A stretch of 64,000 bases of DNA from an uncultured Lachnospiraceae bacterium (GTDB lineage: Bacteria > Bacillota > Clostridia > Lachnospirales > Lachnospiraceae): contig CAJUHJ010000012.1 in assembly GCA_910586355.1 (NCBI GenBank), positions 36,659-100,658 of the forward strand. Reading direction: 5' to 3'. The first letter of the stretch is position 1, and every line of letters begins with the position of its first letter. The translations under genes were made by a program, and so were the position numbers. Below are positions 45,742-53,810 of this stretch, piece by piece. The notes below the pieces were generated by a model. That model did not search any database, was not told the DNA's origin, and saw only the letters and a program-made list of their open reading frames with translations.

Positions 45742-46441
45742 CTTCTTTTTCCTCCTCTTTTTGACAAATGTCCGACACAATCTTTCCATCCATAATCCGG
45801 ATTACTCGTCTGGCGCTTTCTGCAATTTTGTCATCATGGGTAATCAATATAACTGTCCTTCCATCCTTGTGCAAATCTTTTAAAATCTGCATAATTTCTT
45901 TGCTGGAAGCAGAATCCAGATTTCCGGTCGGTTCATCTGCCAGTATTACAGGAGGCGCCGCCGCCAATGCCCTTGCAATCGCCACCCTTTGCTGCTGCCC
46001 TCCCGACATTTCTGCCGGTTTATGTTCCATTCGAAATTCAAGCCCTACTTTTTTTAATGAAGCAACGGAAAGTTCACGCCGTTTTGCGGCCGGAACATTC
46101 CGGTAAATGAGCGGAAGTTCTACATTTTCTAATGCCGTCAAATTTGGAATCAGGTTAAAGCCCTGAAAAATAAAACCAATTTCTTTGTTACGGATTTCAG
46201 AAAGTTCATCGTCCAAAAGACCAGCCACATCTTTTCCATTTAAATAGTAACTTCCCGAAGTAGGAACATCCAAACAACCCAGCATATTCATAAACGTCGA
46301 TTTTCCTGAACCGGACTGTCCAATAATTGCGACGAATTCTCCCCTGGCAATCTGAAGCGAAATATCATTTAAAGCGCGCACTTCATTTTCTCCAGGATTA
46401 TAAATCTTCATTAGATTCTTCACTTCAATTAACGTATCCAC
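45728..46441 (-). CDS. MacB/LolD-type ABC ATP-binding protein
   Basis: A 237-residue ATPase: Walker A GQSGSGKST (about 40-48), Q-loop FIFQGFN, signature MSGGQQQR and Walker B VILADEPTG, H-loop ILITHD. It powers the MacB-like permease. First gene of the operon adaptor-permease downstream, driven from the TTGACA promoter at 46477-46505. Divergent to the lipoteichoic acid synthase-like gene. Confidence 0.93.
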   Translation of the reverse strand: MDTLIEVKNLMKIYNPGENEVRALNDISLQIARGEFVAIIGQSGSGKSTFMNMLGCLDVPTSGSYYLNGKDVAGLLDDELSEIRNKEIGFIFQGFNLIPNLTALENVELPLIYRNVPAAKRRELSVASLKKVGLEFRMEHKPAEMSGGQQQRVAIARALAAAPPVILADEPTGNLDSASSKEIMQILKDLHKDGRTVILITHDDKIAESARRVIRIMDGKIVSDICQKEEEKEDVKN

Positions 46442-46782
46442 TCTGTCCTCCCGGTTTATTGTATTATTTCATTCATACAGTAATGCAACGAATTGTAAAT
46501 GTCAACTATATTTCCAGAATCATAAGATATATTAAGAAATTTTTAAAGAATTCGTTTTTTAGTTATCTTTACCAAAAAAGCCTGTTTTCCACTATTTTTT
46601 ACTTCTGATTTTCACAAATTGAACATAATTTATTTATATTGGATGCTTTTTCTCCAAATTCTTAAGAAAATTTTATAGAAGTTTTCCATTGATTTTTAAC
46701 TTTTTAAGTTATATTCTTGAATACGCGACAGACAGGATTTGAATCTTTACAGATACATCGTTGAAATACAGGAGGAACTACT
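46442..46782. other. Divergent intergenic region, MacAB-like operon and sulfatase gene
   Basis: A 341-bp AT-rich spacer. On the - strand it holds the promoter noted below. On the + strand the GGAGGAAC site of the sulfatase gene stands at its end; no confident + strand promoter was found, although TTGATTTTTAAC-type hexamers lie about 80 bp before it. No coding frame seen. Confidence 0.5.
46477..46505 (-). promoter_or_regulatory. Promoter of the MacAB-like operon
   Basis: On the - strand TTGACA (46505-46500), 17 bp, TACTGT (46482-46477): perfect -35, weak -10. Confidence 0.6.
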
Positions 46783-48852
46783 ATGAAGAAATTATTTCAG
46801 AATTTTCCAAAAATACATATAAATCCAGAAAAAAAGGCACGTATGATTGCAGTGGGAAACCGCTACTCCCTTCTATTCCATGTACTATTATCCATGCTGC
46901 TGTGCTTTGCAATCGAAAGCATTTCCAGACATTCCATCGGCAGTGCATTTGGCTTCTTCGCTTTACATACATGGGCGTTTGCATATAATTCATTCCTAAT
47001 TTTTGCGTCCCTTTCCCTGGTTTATTTAATCAGAAGACGGATGCTGGGACGTATATTGATCAGCGGATTCTGGCTGTTTTTAGGAACAATTAACGGATGT
47101 ATCTTATCCAACCGCGTAACCCCATTTGGATACACAGATCTAAAATGTATCAATGACCTGTTATCCATGCAGAACACAAATTATTTTACTGCAAAAGAAG
47201 CTGTCCTTGTCGTAAGTGTTGTTGCGTTATTTTTTGCTTTTTGTATTTATCTATTTTTTAAAGGCCCAAAATTCCAGGGCAGGCGCCGGACATTTTTAAC
47301 GCCTTGTTTAGTTGGTCTTTGTATGTTTATGGTGCCAGTTACGACACATGCTGCGCAAAACAGCAACATTCTGGCATCCTACTTTGCAAATATTGCGCAG
47401 GGTTATGAAAATTATGGTTTTGTCTATGGTTTTTCTACAAGCGTTGTAGACAGAGGAATGAAAAAACCGGAAAATTATTCACAAGAAAGCGTAGATGCAG
47501 CGAAAGAAAATTCCAAAAAAGAAACGACTTCCAATAAAGATAAGCCAAATATCATTACTGTGCTTTTGGAATCTTTTATCGACCCGACCGACGTAAACTT
47601 TTTGCAGTTTTCAAAAGATCCGATTCCAAATTTCCGTTCACTGATGGAACATTACACAACCGGGCATCTGAAAGTCCCTGTTGTGGGCGCTGGAACTGCA
47701 AATACGGAATTTGAAATTTTAACTGGAATGAGTATGCAGTATTTTGGAACGGGAGAATATCCTTATAAAACAATTTTAAAACAAACCGATTGTGAAAGCA
47801 TTGCCTCTGACCTTGCTAAAATTGGCTATGGCTCGCATGTCGTACATAATAATGGAGGTAACTTTTACAGCCGGGCAAATGCTTTTTCTATGATGGGCTT
47901 TGATTCCTTTACCAGCAAAGAACTGATGGATATTAAAGAGTACACGCCGCTTGGCTCCTGGCCGACAGATGACATTTTAATTGATGAAACGATTAAAGCT
48001 TTGGATTCTACGGAAAATACGCCTGATTTCGTCTATACGATTACTGTATCAGGACACGGCGATTATCCAACGGAAAAAGTTTTGGCCGCGCCTGATATTT
48101 ATGTCAGCGGCGCTAAAGACGAAGCGGCAAACAATCAATGGGAATACTATGTAAATATGATTCACAGAGTCGACAAATTTATCGGCGATTTAACGGATGC
48201 ATTAGAAAAACGCGGTGAAAATACGATTGTTGTATTTTTTGGAGACCATCTGCCAAGTCTTGGGCTGTCAGAAGAAGACATGGCTTCCGGCAGCACGTTT
48301 TTAACCAAATATGCTACATGGAACAACTTTGGGCTGGCAAAAGAAGACGCAGACCTTGCCGCTTACGAACTGCTTGCTCATACGACAAATGCCCTGGGAA
48401 TACATGAAGGAACGATTTTCACTTTTGAGCAAAATGCAATTGACAATGGAATTCTTGGAAAAGAAGACTATTTAAAAGGCTTAAACCATTTACAGTATGA
48501 CTTACTTTACGGTGAACGTTATGCTTACAATGGAACAAACCCATATCCTGCTTCTGAGCTTGTAATGGGTGTGGAAGATACTTCCATCGCCGGAATTTAT
48601 CCTTCTGCTTATGCCGGATATGCAAGTATCAGCGGTTCCAATTTTACACGCTGGAGCAAAGTTTATGTCAACGGAGATAAAGTACCAACCTATTATGTCA
48701 ACTCTTCCAGGCTGCGTGTGCCTGAGGAATATCTTTCTGACGGCGATACCGTTGTTGTAAACCAAATGGGGTCTTCTGATACGGTGTTCCGCAGTACGCC
48801 AGAATTTTTGTATGATGATCCAAATACGGAGAATACAGAAACTTTAGATTAA
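46783..48852 (+). CDS. LtaS-like membrane sulfatase (glycerol-phosphate transferase)
   Basis: A 689-residue protein with five N-terminal helices (about 27-45, 60-82, 88-108, 138-158 and 171-189) and an extracellular sulfatase-fold domain from about 254. Active-site residues of lipoteichoic acid synthase are in place: Glu263 (VLLESF), the nucleophile Thr305 (GAGTANTEFE), and Asp488-His489 (FFGDHLPS). It should polymerise or transfer glycerol-phosphate from phosphatidylglycerol onto a membrane anchor. After the catalytic domain an extra 90 or so residues (about 598-689) resemble a TIG-like beta domain and are not part of standard LtaS. The start is ATG46783 behind GGAGGAAC. Confidence 0.9.
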   Translation: MKKLFQNFPKIHINPEKKARMIAVGNRYSLLFHVLLSMLLCFAIESISRHSIGSAFGFFALHTWAFAYNSFLIFASLSLVYLIRRRMLGRILISGFWLFLGTINGCILSNRVTPFGYTDLKCINDLLSMQNTNYFTAKEAVLVVSVVALFFAFCIYLFFKGPKFQGRRRTFLTPCLVGLCMFMVPVTTHAAQNSNILASYFANIAQGYENYGFVYGFSTSVVDRGMKKPENYSQESVDAAKENSKKETTSNKDKPNIITVLLESFIDPTDVNFLQFSKDPIPNFRSLMEHYTTGHLKVPVVGAGTANTEFEILTGMSMQYFGTGEYPYKTILKQTDCESIASDLAKIGYGSHVVHNNGGNFYSRANAFSMMGFDSFTSKELMDIKEYTPLGSWPTDDILIDETIKALDSTENTPDFVYTITVSGHGDYPTEKVLAAPDIYVSGAKDEAANNQWEYYVNMIHRVDKFIGDLTDALEKRGENTIVVFFGDHLPSLGLSEEDMASGSTFLTKYATWNNFGLAKEDADLAAYELLAHTTNALGIHEGTIFTFEQNAIDNGILGKEDYLKGLNHLQYDLLYGERYAYNGTNPYPASELVMGVEDTSIAGIYPSAYAGYASISGSNFTRWSKVYVNGDKVPTYYVNSSRLRVPEEYLSDGDTVVVNQMGSSDTVFRSTPEFLYDDPNTENTETLD

Positions 48853-48880
48853 ACAAAGAATAAATTTTTGATGTTTTTCA

Positions 48881-48921
48881 AAAACTGTCTTATACAGATT
48901 CTTGTATAAGACAGTTTTTTT
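48881..48921 (+). terminator. Terminator of the LtaS-like gene
   Basis: AAAACTGTCTTATACA pairs with TGTATAAGACAGTTTT (16 bp, arms 48881-48896 and 48903-48918) around six bases, then TTT. Strong hairpin. Confidence 0.92.
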
Positions 48922-48960
48922 CGTAAAAATGACTGCAGCAAAGCATAAAGGAGATATAAT

Positions 48961-50496
48961 ATGAAAGATTATGTAAAAGAATTTCAGCAGGATTTGGCTG
49001 AGTTTCGCAAAGTTACGAATCAGTTTTATCATGGAGAAATATCAACCGGAGATTACAAACAAATATCTGGAAAATTCGGAAGTTACGCACAGCGGGGAGG
49101 AAAATTTGGTATGCTGCGGCTTAGGCTCTGGGGAGGGCGGATTACAAAAGAACATTTAAAATTTATTGTAGAATGTATCGACAGTTATCAAATTAACCGG
49201 ATACACCTGACGACCTGCCAGACAGTGCAGCTGCACAATTTGAAAGCAGATACCATCTGTGATTTAGCGCAAAAAGCATGGGAACATGGAATTATTACAA
49301 TGGGCGGAGGAGGAAATTATCCAAGAAATGTTATGATGTCTCCGCTAAGCGGCGTCAATTGCAACGAATCATTTGATGTCTTAGGCTATGTAAAGGCAGC
49401 GAGCGAATATCTGTTAAGTTTTATCCACAAGGTAAAGCTGCCCCGAAAATTGAAAGTCTGTTTTTCAAATACAAAAGAGGATATTGTACATGCTTCCTTC
49501 CGGGATTTAGGATTTATTGCAAACGAAGACAACACATTTGATGTGTACAGCGCCGGAGGACTGGGAAGGGAGCCAAAACTGGGCGTGCTTATGGCAGAGC
49601 ATACGCCGCCGGAACTGGCGCTATATTATATCAAAGCAATGATAGACACATTTGTCACATATGGAGATTATAAAAACAGAAGCAAAGCCAGAACAAGATT
49701 TCTGCCGGAAAATATGGGAGTGGAAAATTACCAAAAAGCCTATCGCGAAAAATTAGAACAGGCATTGGAATCGGAAGACTTAAAACTTTCGGTGAACCCA
49801 TTTTCTATTACGAAAAAGGGGGACGGCCAGGTCTTACACCCACGTGCCATCCCGCAAAAACAAAAAGGACTGTATGCAGTTTCATTTCATCCCATTGGCG
49901 GAAGTCCAAAACCAGAAATATTTTCCAAATTATACAACGCAATTCTTCCGATGGATGACGTAGAAATCCGGCTGTCCCCAGATGAAGGAATGTATTTGAT
50001 TAACTGCACGTCAAAAGAAGCCAAAACTTTACTTGAACTTACAAAAGATTCTGCCAGCACAGAGTTTGAAACTTCTATCGCCTGTATCGGAAATCATATT
50101 TGCCAGCTTGGACTTCGGGATTCACAGTCGCTTTTACAAAAATGTATCGACGCAGTCCGCCCCTTTCATTTTGCCGAAGGCGTTTTGCCTAAAATTCATA
50201 TTTCCGGCTGCTTTTCCTCCTGTGGCACACATCAGTCTGCAGCCCTTGGTTTCCGCGGCGCCGTAAAACAATCAAAAAACGGCCCGCTTCCTGCCTATGC
50301 ACTTTTTGAAGGCGGCTGCGCCGTACGCGGCAATGCCAAATTAGGAAATGAACTGTGTGTGATAACAGAAGAAAAGATACCGAAATTCCTTGTCGAACTG
50401 GGACAAATCATTTCGGAAAAACAAATGGATTTTAAACACTGGATTGCAATACACTATAATGAATTTTTGAACCTGGCAAACAAGTATGAAGAATAA
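48961..50496 (+). CDS. Siroheme-type nitrite/sulfite reductase
   Basis: A 511-residue one-subunit hemoprotein reductase with two ferredoxin-like half-domains and two siroheme/iron-sulfur domains. The cysteine ligands of the [4Fe-4S]-siroheme centre are Cys375, Cys381 (ACIGNHIC), Cys417 and Cys421 (SGCFSSC). The substrate-side arginine/lysine pattern reads TCQTVQLHN and RTRFL. It would reduce nitrite to ammonia or sulfite to sulfide with ferredoxin as donor; the two cannot be separated by eye. No siroheme-synthesis or transporter genes are adjacent. RBS AAAGGAGAT. It starts 40 bp after a terminator, with a possible promoter (TTGTAT, 16 bp, TAAAAA) overlapping that hairpin. Confidence 0.87.
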   Translation: MKDYVKEFQQDLAEFRKVTNQFYHGEISTGDYKQISGKFGSYAQRGGKFGMLRLRLWGGRITKEHLKFIVECIDSYQINRIHLTTCQTVQLHNLKADTICDLAQKAWEHGIITMGGGGNYPRNVMMSPLSGVNCNESFDVLGYVKAASEYLLSFIHKVKLPRKLKVCFSNTKEDIVHASFRDLGFIANEDNTFDVYSAGGLGREPKLGVLMAEHTPPELALYYIKAMIDTFVTYGDYKNRSKARTRFLPENMGVENYQKAYREKLEQALESEDLKLSVNPFSITKKGDGQVLHPRAIPQKQKGLYAVSFHPIGGSPKPEIFSKLYNAILPMDDVEIRLSPDEGMYLINCTSKEAKTLLELTKDSASTEFETSIACIGNHICQLGLRDSQSLLQKCIDAVRPFHFAEGVLPKIHISGCFSSCGTHQSAALGFRGAVKQSKNGPLPAYALFEGGCAVRGNAKLGNELCVITEEKIPKFLVELGQIISEKQMDFKHWIAIHYNEFLNLANKYEE

Positions 50497-50525
50497 AAAT
50501 ATACTTCTATCCGCTTACATTGGTA

Positions 50526-50552
50526 CTAAGACGCCAAATGGCGGCGTCTTAG
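50526..50552. terminator. Strong hairpin after the siroheme reductase gene
   Basis: CTAAGACGCC (50526-50535) pairs with GGCGTCTTAG (50543-50552), 10 bp with a 7-base loop, 30 bp past the stop. There is no T-run on either strand, so it may be an RNA 3' end stabiliser rather than an intrinsic terminator. Confidence 0.6.
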
Positions 50553-50587
50553 CACCCAAAGCGAATCCGGTATAGCTATAATTTCGT

Positions 50588-50692
50588 TTGCAAAAAAGAT
50601 TCTTTGATGTATAATACAATCAGCGGAAATTATGCAGTTTTCATAAAGAATAAAAGTTTCCCCTTTACAACACTTTTCGTCTGTGATATAGT
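50588..50692 (+). promoter_or_regulatory. Two candidate promoters of the Ig-repeat protein gene
   Basis: Distal: TTGCAA (50588-50593), 16 bp, TATAAT (50610-50615). Proximal: TTTACA (50664-50669), 17 bp, TATAGT (50687-50692), about 45 bp before the AAAGGAGG site. Both read towards ATG50745. Confidence 0.6.
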
Positions 50693-50744
50693 ACAGACAG
50701 TCGGTTTGCCGTAGAATTCTTACCATTCCAAAAGGAGGAATTCT

Positions 50745-51755
50745 ATGTCACACAAAAAAAATATCTTACGGACAGCCTTCGCTGTCTTTAGCATGGTTTC
50801 TATGCTGTTAATTTCCAACTTTCAAACGACAACTGTATCCGCTGCATCTGGTTATGAATTTGTTGTACTGAATTCTTATTCCAAAACGCTTTCTATTGGA
50901 GATGAATTTTATTTACTTGCAATTACAACAAACGGAAAAAAACCTAGTTTTTCTTCAAGCAATTCATCTGTTGCCTCTGTCAATACCTATGGTAAAATTA
51001 CGGCGAAAAAAGCCGGAACTGCAACGATTAAAGCCAAAATCAAAAACGGCGAAGCAAGTTGTAAAATCAACGTAAATAAGACGGTTATCGAGTTAAGTAA
51101 GACGAAACTGTTTTTAGAAAACGGCGAACAGATAAAATTAAACGCAGTTGTCTCAACCGGTCATCCCGCCGCTTTTAAATCAAGTAAATCCAGTATCGCT
51201 TCTGTCGATGAAAACGGAATGATTACTGCCAAAAAACCCGGAACTGCAACGATAACCGTAACTGCAGACAAAACGAAAACGACGTGCAGCGTAACCGTCA
51301 AAAAACCCTCTGTGAAATTAAATAAAAGTTCTGTCTCACTCTATCGAAAAGGCCATGTCAAACTTTCTGTTACATCTACCTCTAAAAGTAAACCAAAATG
51401 GAAAAGCAATAAAAAAAGCGTAGCCGTAGTAAATGAAAACGGAACGGTCACTGCCGTCAAAAATGGAACGGCTCTCATTACCGTCACCATTGACGGAATC
51501 AGCAAAACATGTGAAATCACCGTCAAAAAACCTACCATCAAATTTGATAAAGAAAACGTAACTTTACAGGTCAATGAAACCTACCAGACGAAAGTTTCTG
51601 TTTCTTCAAAAAATAAGCCCGCCTATTCCAGTTCAAATACCAGGATTGCTTTCGTTGATGAAAATGGAATGATTCATGCTAAAGCAATTGGAAAAGCGTA
51701 TATTTATGCAAAAGAAGACGGCGCTAAAGAACGTATGACAGTTATTGTAAAATAA
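50745..51755 (+). CDS. Secreted protein of four Big_2-type Ig repeats
   Basis: A 336-residue protein with a signal peptide ending in TVSAAS (about 31). The rest is four tandem beta-domains of about 75 residues, each with an SSNSSVASVN- or NKKSVAVVNENGTVTA-type core and a final KATITVT-type strand (repeats near 45-110, 115-185, 190-265 and 268-336). These Ig folds are common in Lachnospiraceae surface proteins as spacers or weak binders; there is no enzymatic domain, anchor motif or partner gene, so it may stay associated through basic residues. RBS AAAGGAGG. Confidence 0.85.
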   Translation: MSHKKNILRTAFAVFSMVSMLLISNFQTTTVSAASGYEFVVLNSYSKTLSIGDEFYLLAITTNGKKPSFSSSNSSVASVNTYGKITAKKAGTATIKAKIKNGEASCKINVNKTVIELSKTKLFLENGEQIKLNAVVSTGHPAAFKSSKSSIASVDENGMITAKKPGTATITVTADKTKTTCSVTVKKPSVKLNKSSVSLYRKGHVKLSVTSTSKSKPKWKSNKKSVAVVNENGTVTAVKNGTALITVTIDGISKTCEITVKKPTIKFDKENVTLQVNETYQTKVSVSSKNKPAYSSSNTRIAFVDENGMIHAKAIGKAYIYAKEDGAKERMTVIVK

Positions 51756-51818
51756 TACGAAATCATTTGAATTAACAAATTAGCTCAAATTGGTAAGAAC
51801 TGCGGCAAAACTGACTTC

Positions 51819-53117
51819 TCAAATTTTCAAATTGCCATTCGCGGGATTATCTATTACATTTCCCTTTTCATCAAAACGCGAACCATGACAGGGACAATCC
51901 CATGTTTCTTCCGTTTCGTTCCATTTTAATGTACAGCCCATATGCGGACAGCGTTTTTTAGACGGTATGAAAAGATTCGATACCGCTTTCCATCCATTGA
52001 CAAAAAGCTGAGGTTTTAACATACTTCTGGACGGCGAAAATACTTCGCTATAACTATTTTCCTGCCCTGTCGCCAGATCCGCCAAAATCATGGCGGAAAC
52101 CATTGAGGCGGTCATACCCCACTTATGAAATCCCGTTGCGGCAAAACAATGCGGCATATGCTTTGAATACTGTCCGATATATGGAATCCCATCTAACGAC
52201 ATGCAGTCCTGAGCCGCCCATGTATATTTTATATCGCAATCCGGATAGTACTGTCTGGAAAATTCCCGAAGTTTATTCCACTTCTCACTCTGCGTTCCAG
52301 TTCTGTGCGAGCCTCCTCCTATGAGAAGAAAATTTTTATAATTCCGAAATGAAAATCCACCTATTGCTTCATCAATATACATTCCATTTACATCAGCAGC
52401 ATTGGCAAGCGCAATCACATAAGCACGCTGCTGATATAGTTTCATAAAATACATCCCATGCTTATTATCAATCGGAAAATGCGTTGCGAATATTGCTTTT
52501 TGAAAATCAATCCTGCCATTTTCCGTTACTGCCGTATGGTCTTTAAATTCTTTTACAAATGTATTTTCATATATGTTTAATCCTTTGGCAATGCCGGCCG
52601 CAAATTTTAACGGATGTAACTGCGCCTGATTTTTGATTCCCACAGCGCCGGCCGTCTGAAAAGGAAGTTTATCCGGTTCGCTCAATTCAGCCAAGGCTCC
52701 AAGACGTAAAAGCGCCTTTGTTTCATCTTCTAATTTTTTCCGGCAGTCCATAGAATAGACATATGCTGTTTTTTCTTCAAAATCACAATCTATATTCCGG
52801 GAAAGTTCCTGATACTTCCGTACTGCCTTTTGATTGACGTCCAAATATTTTTTGGCTCTTTCATAACCCGTCTTTTTTAATAAATGATTGTACTTTAGTC
52901 CATGCAAAACGGTAATTTTTGCAGTGGTATTTTTTGTGATTCCAGAACAGATTCTTCTTCCTTCCACAAGCGTATAATCCACACCTTGTTCTTTTAACAT
53001 ATACGCGCATAAAATCCCGGCCATCCCTCCGCCTATAATCAGGACGTCTGTTTTTATATCCTTCTGCAATGCATCAAAATGCGGCATATCTACTGTTCCC
53101 ATCCAAATTGAAGTCAT
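51819..53117 (-). CDS. FAD-dependent oxidoreductase with C-terminal Rieske domain
   Basis: A 432-residue fusion. The N-terminal DAO-type FAD domain has VLIIGGGMAGILCAYML near residue 25; the C-terminal 50 residues are a Rieske [2Fe-2S] domain with CPHMGC and CPCHGSRF, giving the Cys-X-His and Cys-X-X-His ligand pairs. Such proteins are found in Firmicutes next to unrelated genes; the substrate is not known. The gene follows spoIIR by 11 bp in the same direction, so it may be expressed with the sporulation and germination genes. Confidence 0.87.
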   Translation of the reverse strand: MTSIWMGTVDMPHFDALQKDIKTDVLIIGGGMAGILCAYMLKEQGVDYTLVEGRRICSGITKNTTAKITVLHGLKYNHLLKKTGYERAKKYLDVNQKAVRKYQELSRNIDCDFEEKTAYVYSMDCRKKLEDETKALLRLGALAELSEPDKLPFQTAGAVGIKNQAQLHPLKFAAGIAKGLNIYENTFVKEFKDHTAVTENGRIDFQKAIFATHFPIDNKHGMYFMKLYQQRAYVIALANAADVNGMYIDEAIGGFSFRNYKNFLLIGGGSHRTGTQSEKWNKLREFSRQYYPDCDIKYTWAAQDCMSLDGIPYIGQYSKHMPHCFAATGFHKWGMTASMVSAMILADLATGQENSYSEVFSPSRSMLKPQLFVNGWKAVSNLFIPSKKRCPHMGCTLKWNETEETWDCPCHGSRFDEKGNVIDNPANGNLKI

Positions 53118-53128
53118 ACGCTATCCTT

Positions 53129-53743
53129 TCATTGAAACAAATTTAGCAATGCGTCCAAATACTTAAATTTTACCTTTATATTTCCCTCTGCCATAATTTC
53201 TGCATATTCTTCTTCAGATAAGGCAGAACGAAGCTCCTCCTTTGCGTTTTCATCAATCACCTCATAAACACTGCCGGAAAAACAAAGATTTGGATACATC
53301 ACACACCACCAATTTTCACCAGATCCATCGCCGATAACTACGTTTAAGGCCCTGTATTCTCCTTTGGGAAATGTATAGCTGCCATATGTCTTTTTCGGAA
53401 AATCCGTTGTATGAACCATTGCATTCACTGTATAATCATATCCCTCTTTTGCAATCACAGCATCTGCGCAAAGTTCTATCTCTTCTAAATTTGCATTGAC
53501 TGTCTCTTCACATTCTGCCAGATTTTTCGCGTCAGAAAGTTTTTCTTTTAAAAATGCCCCTATTTCATCCCTAACTTTTAGTTTTAACGCCTGATCCTCT
53601 TTTGTATTGCTATTTGCAATGACATGAAATCTAAGAATTCTCTCAGCAAGGCCTTCCTGCAGCTTTTGTGTGCGGTACTGATAAGCGCCTGCCAAAACCA
53701 CCCCTGCCATAATACATGCAGCCATACGATATATTTTGTTCAT
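53129..53743 (-). CDS. spoIIR: Stage II sporulation protein R
   Basis: A 204-residue SpoIIR, the signal secreted by the forespore that triggers SpoIIGA to process pro-sigma-E in the mother cell. An N-terminal hydrophobic anchor (about 6-22) is followed by the family core ILRFHVIANSNTKEDQALKLKVRD and ENWWCVMYPNLCF. The start is ATG53743 with GGGG seven bases in front; an in-frame ATG four codons earlier has no spaced RBS. Sigma-F control is expected from other species, but no convincing sigma-F promoter was found upstream. The gene sits between the gerA operon and the FAD/Rieske gene. Confidence 0.95.
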   Translation of the reverse strand: MNKIYRMAACIMAGVVLAGAYQYRTQKLQEGLAERILRFHVIANSNTKEDQALKLKVRDEIGAFLKEKLSDAKNLAECEETVNANLEEIELCADAVIAKEGYDYTVNAMVHTTDFPKKTYGSYTFPKGEYRALNVVIGDGSGENWWCVMYPNLCFSGSVYEVIDENAKEELRSALSEEEYAEIMAEGNIKVKFKYLDALLNLFQ

Positions 53744-53810
53744 TTTTATCCCCATCCTTTTTGATTGATACTATGAGCATTTCCAAAATTTGGATGAATA
53801 TACAAAAAAT

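Noticed and set aside
50526..50726. 66-codon - strand frame
   Set aside because: Runs through a hairpin and opposing promoters; no RBS.
50745..51755. Tandem repeats in the Ig protein read as a CRISPR-like or DNA repeat array
   Set aside because: The similarity is at protein level (Big_2 domains); the DNA is diverged and there are no spacers.
53744..53810. Possible sigma-F or sigma-G promoter for spoIIR
   Set aside because: GTATA and GGAAATG or CATAGTA occur, but spacing or key bases do not fit; too weak to call.
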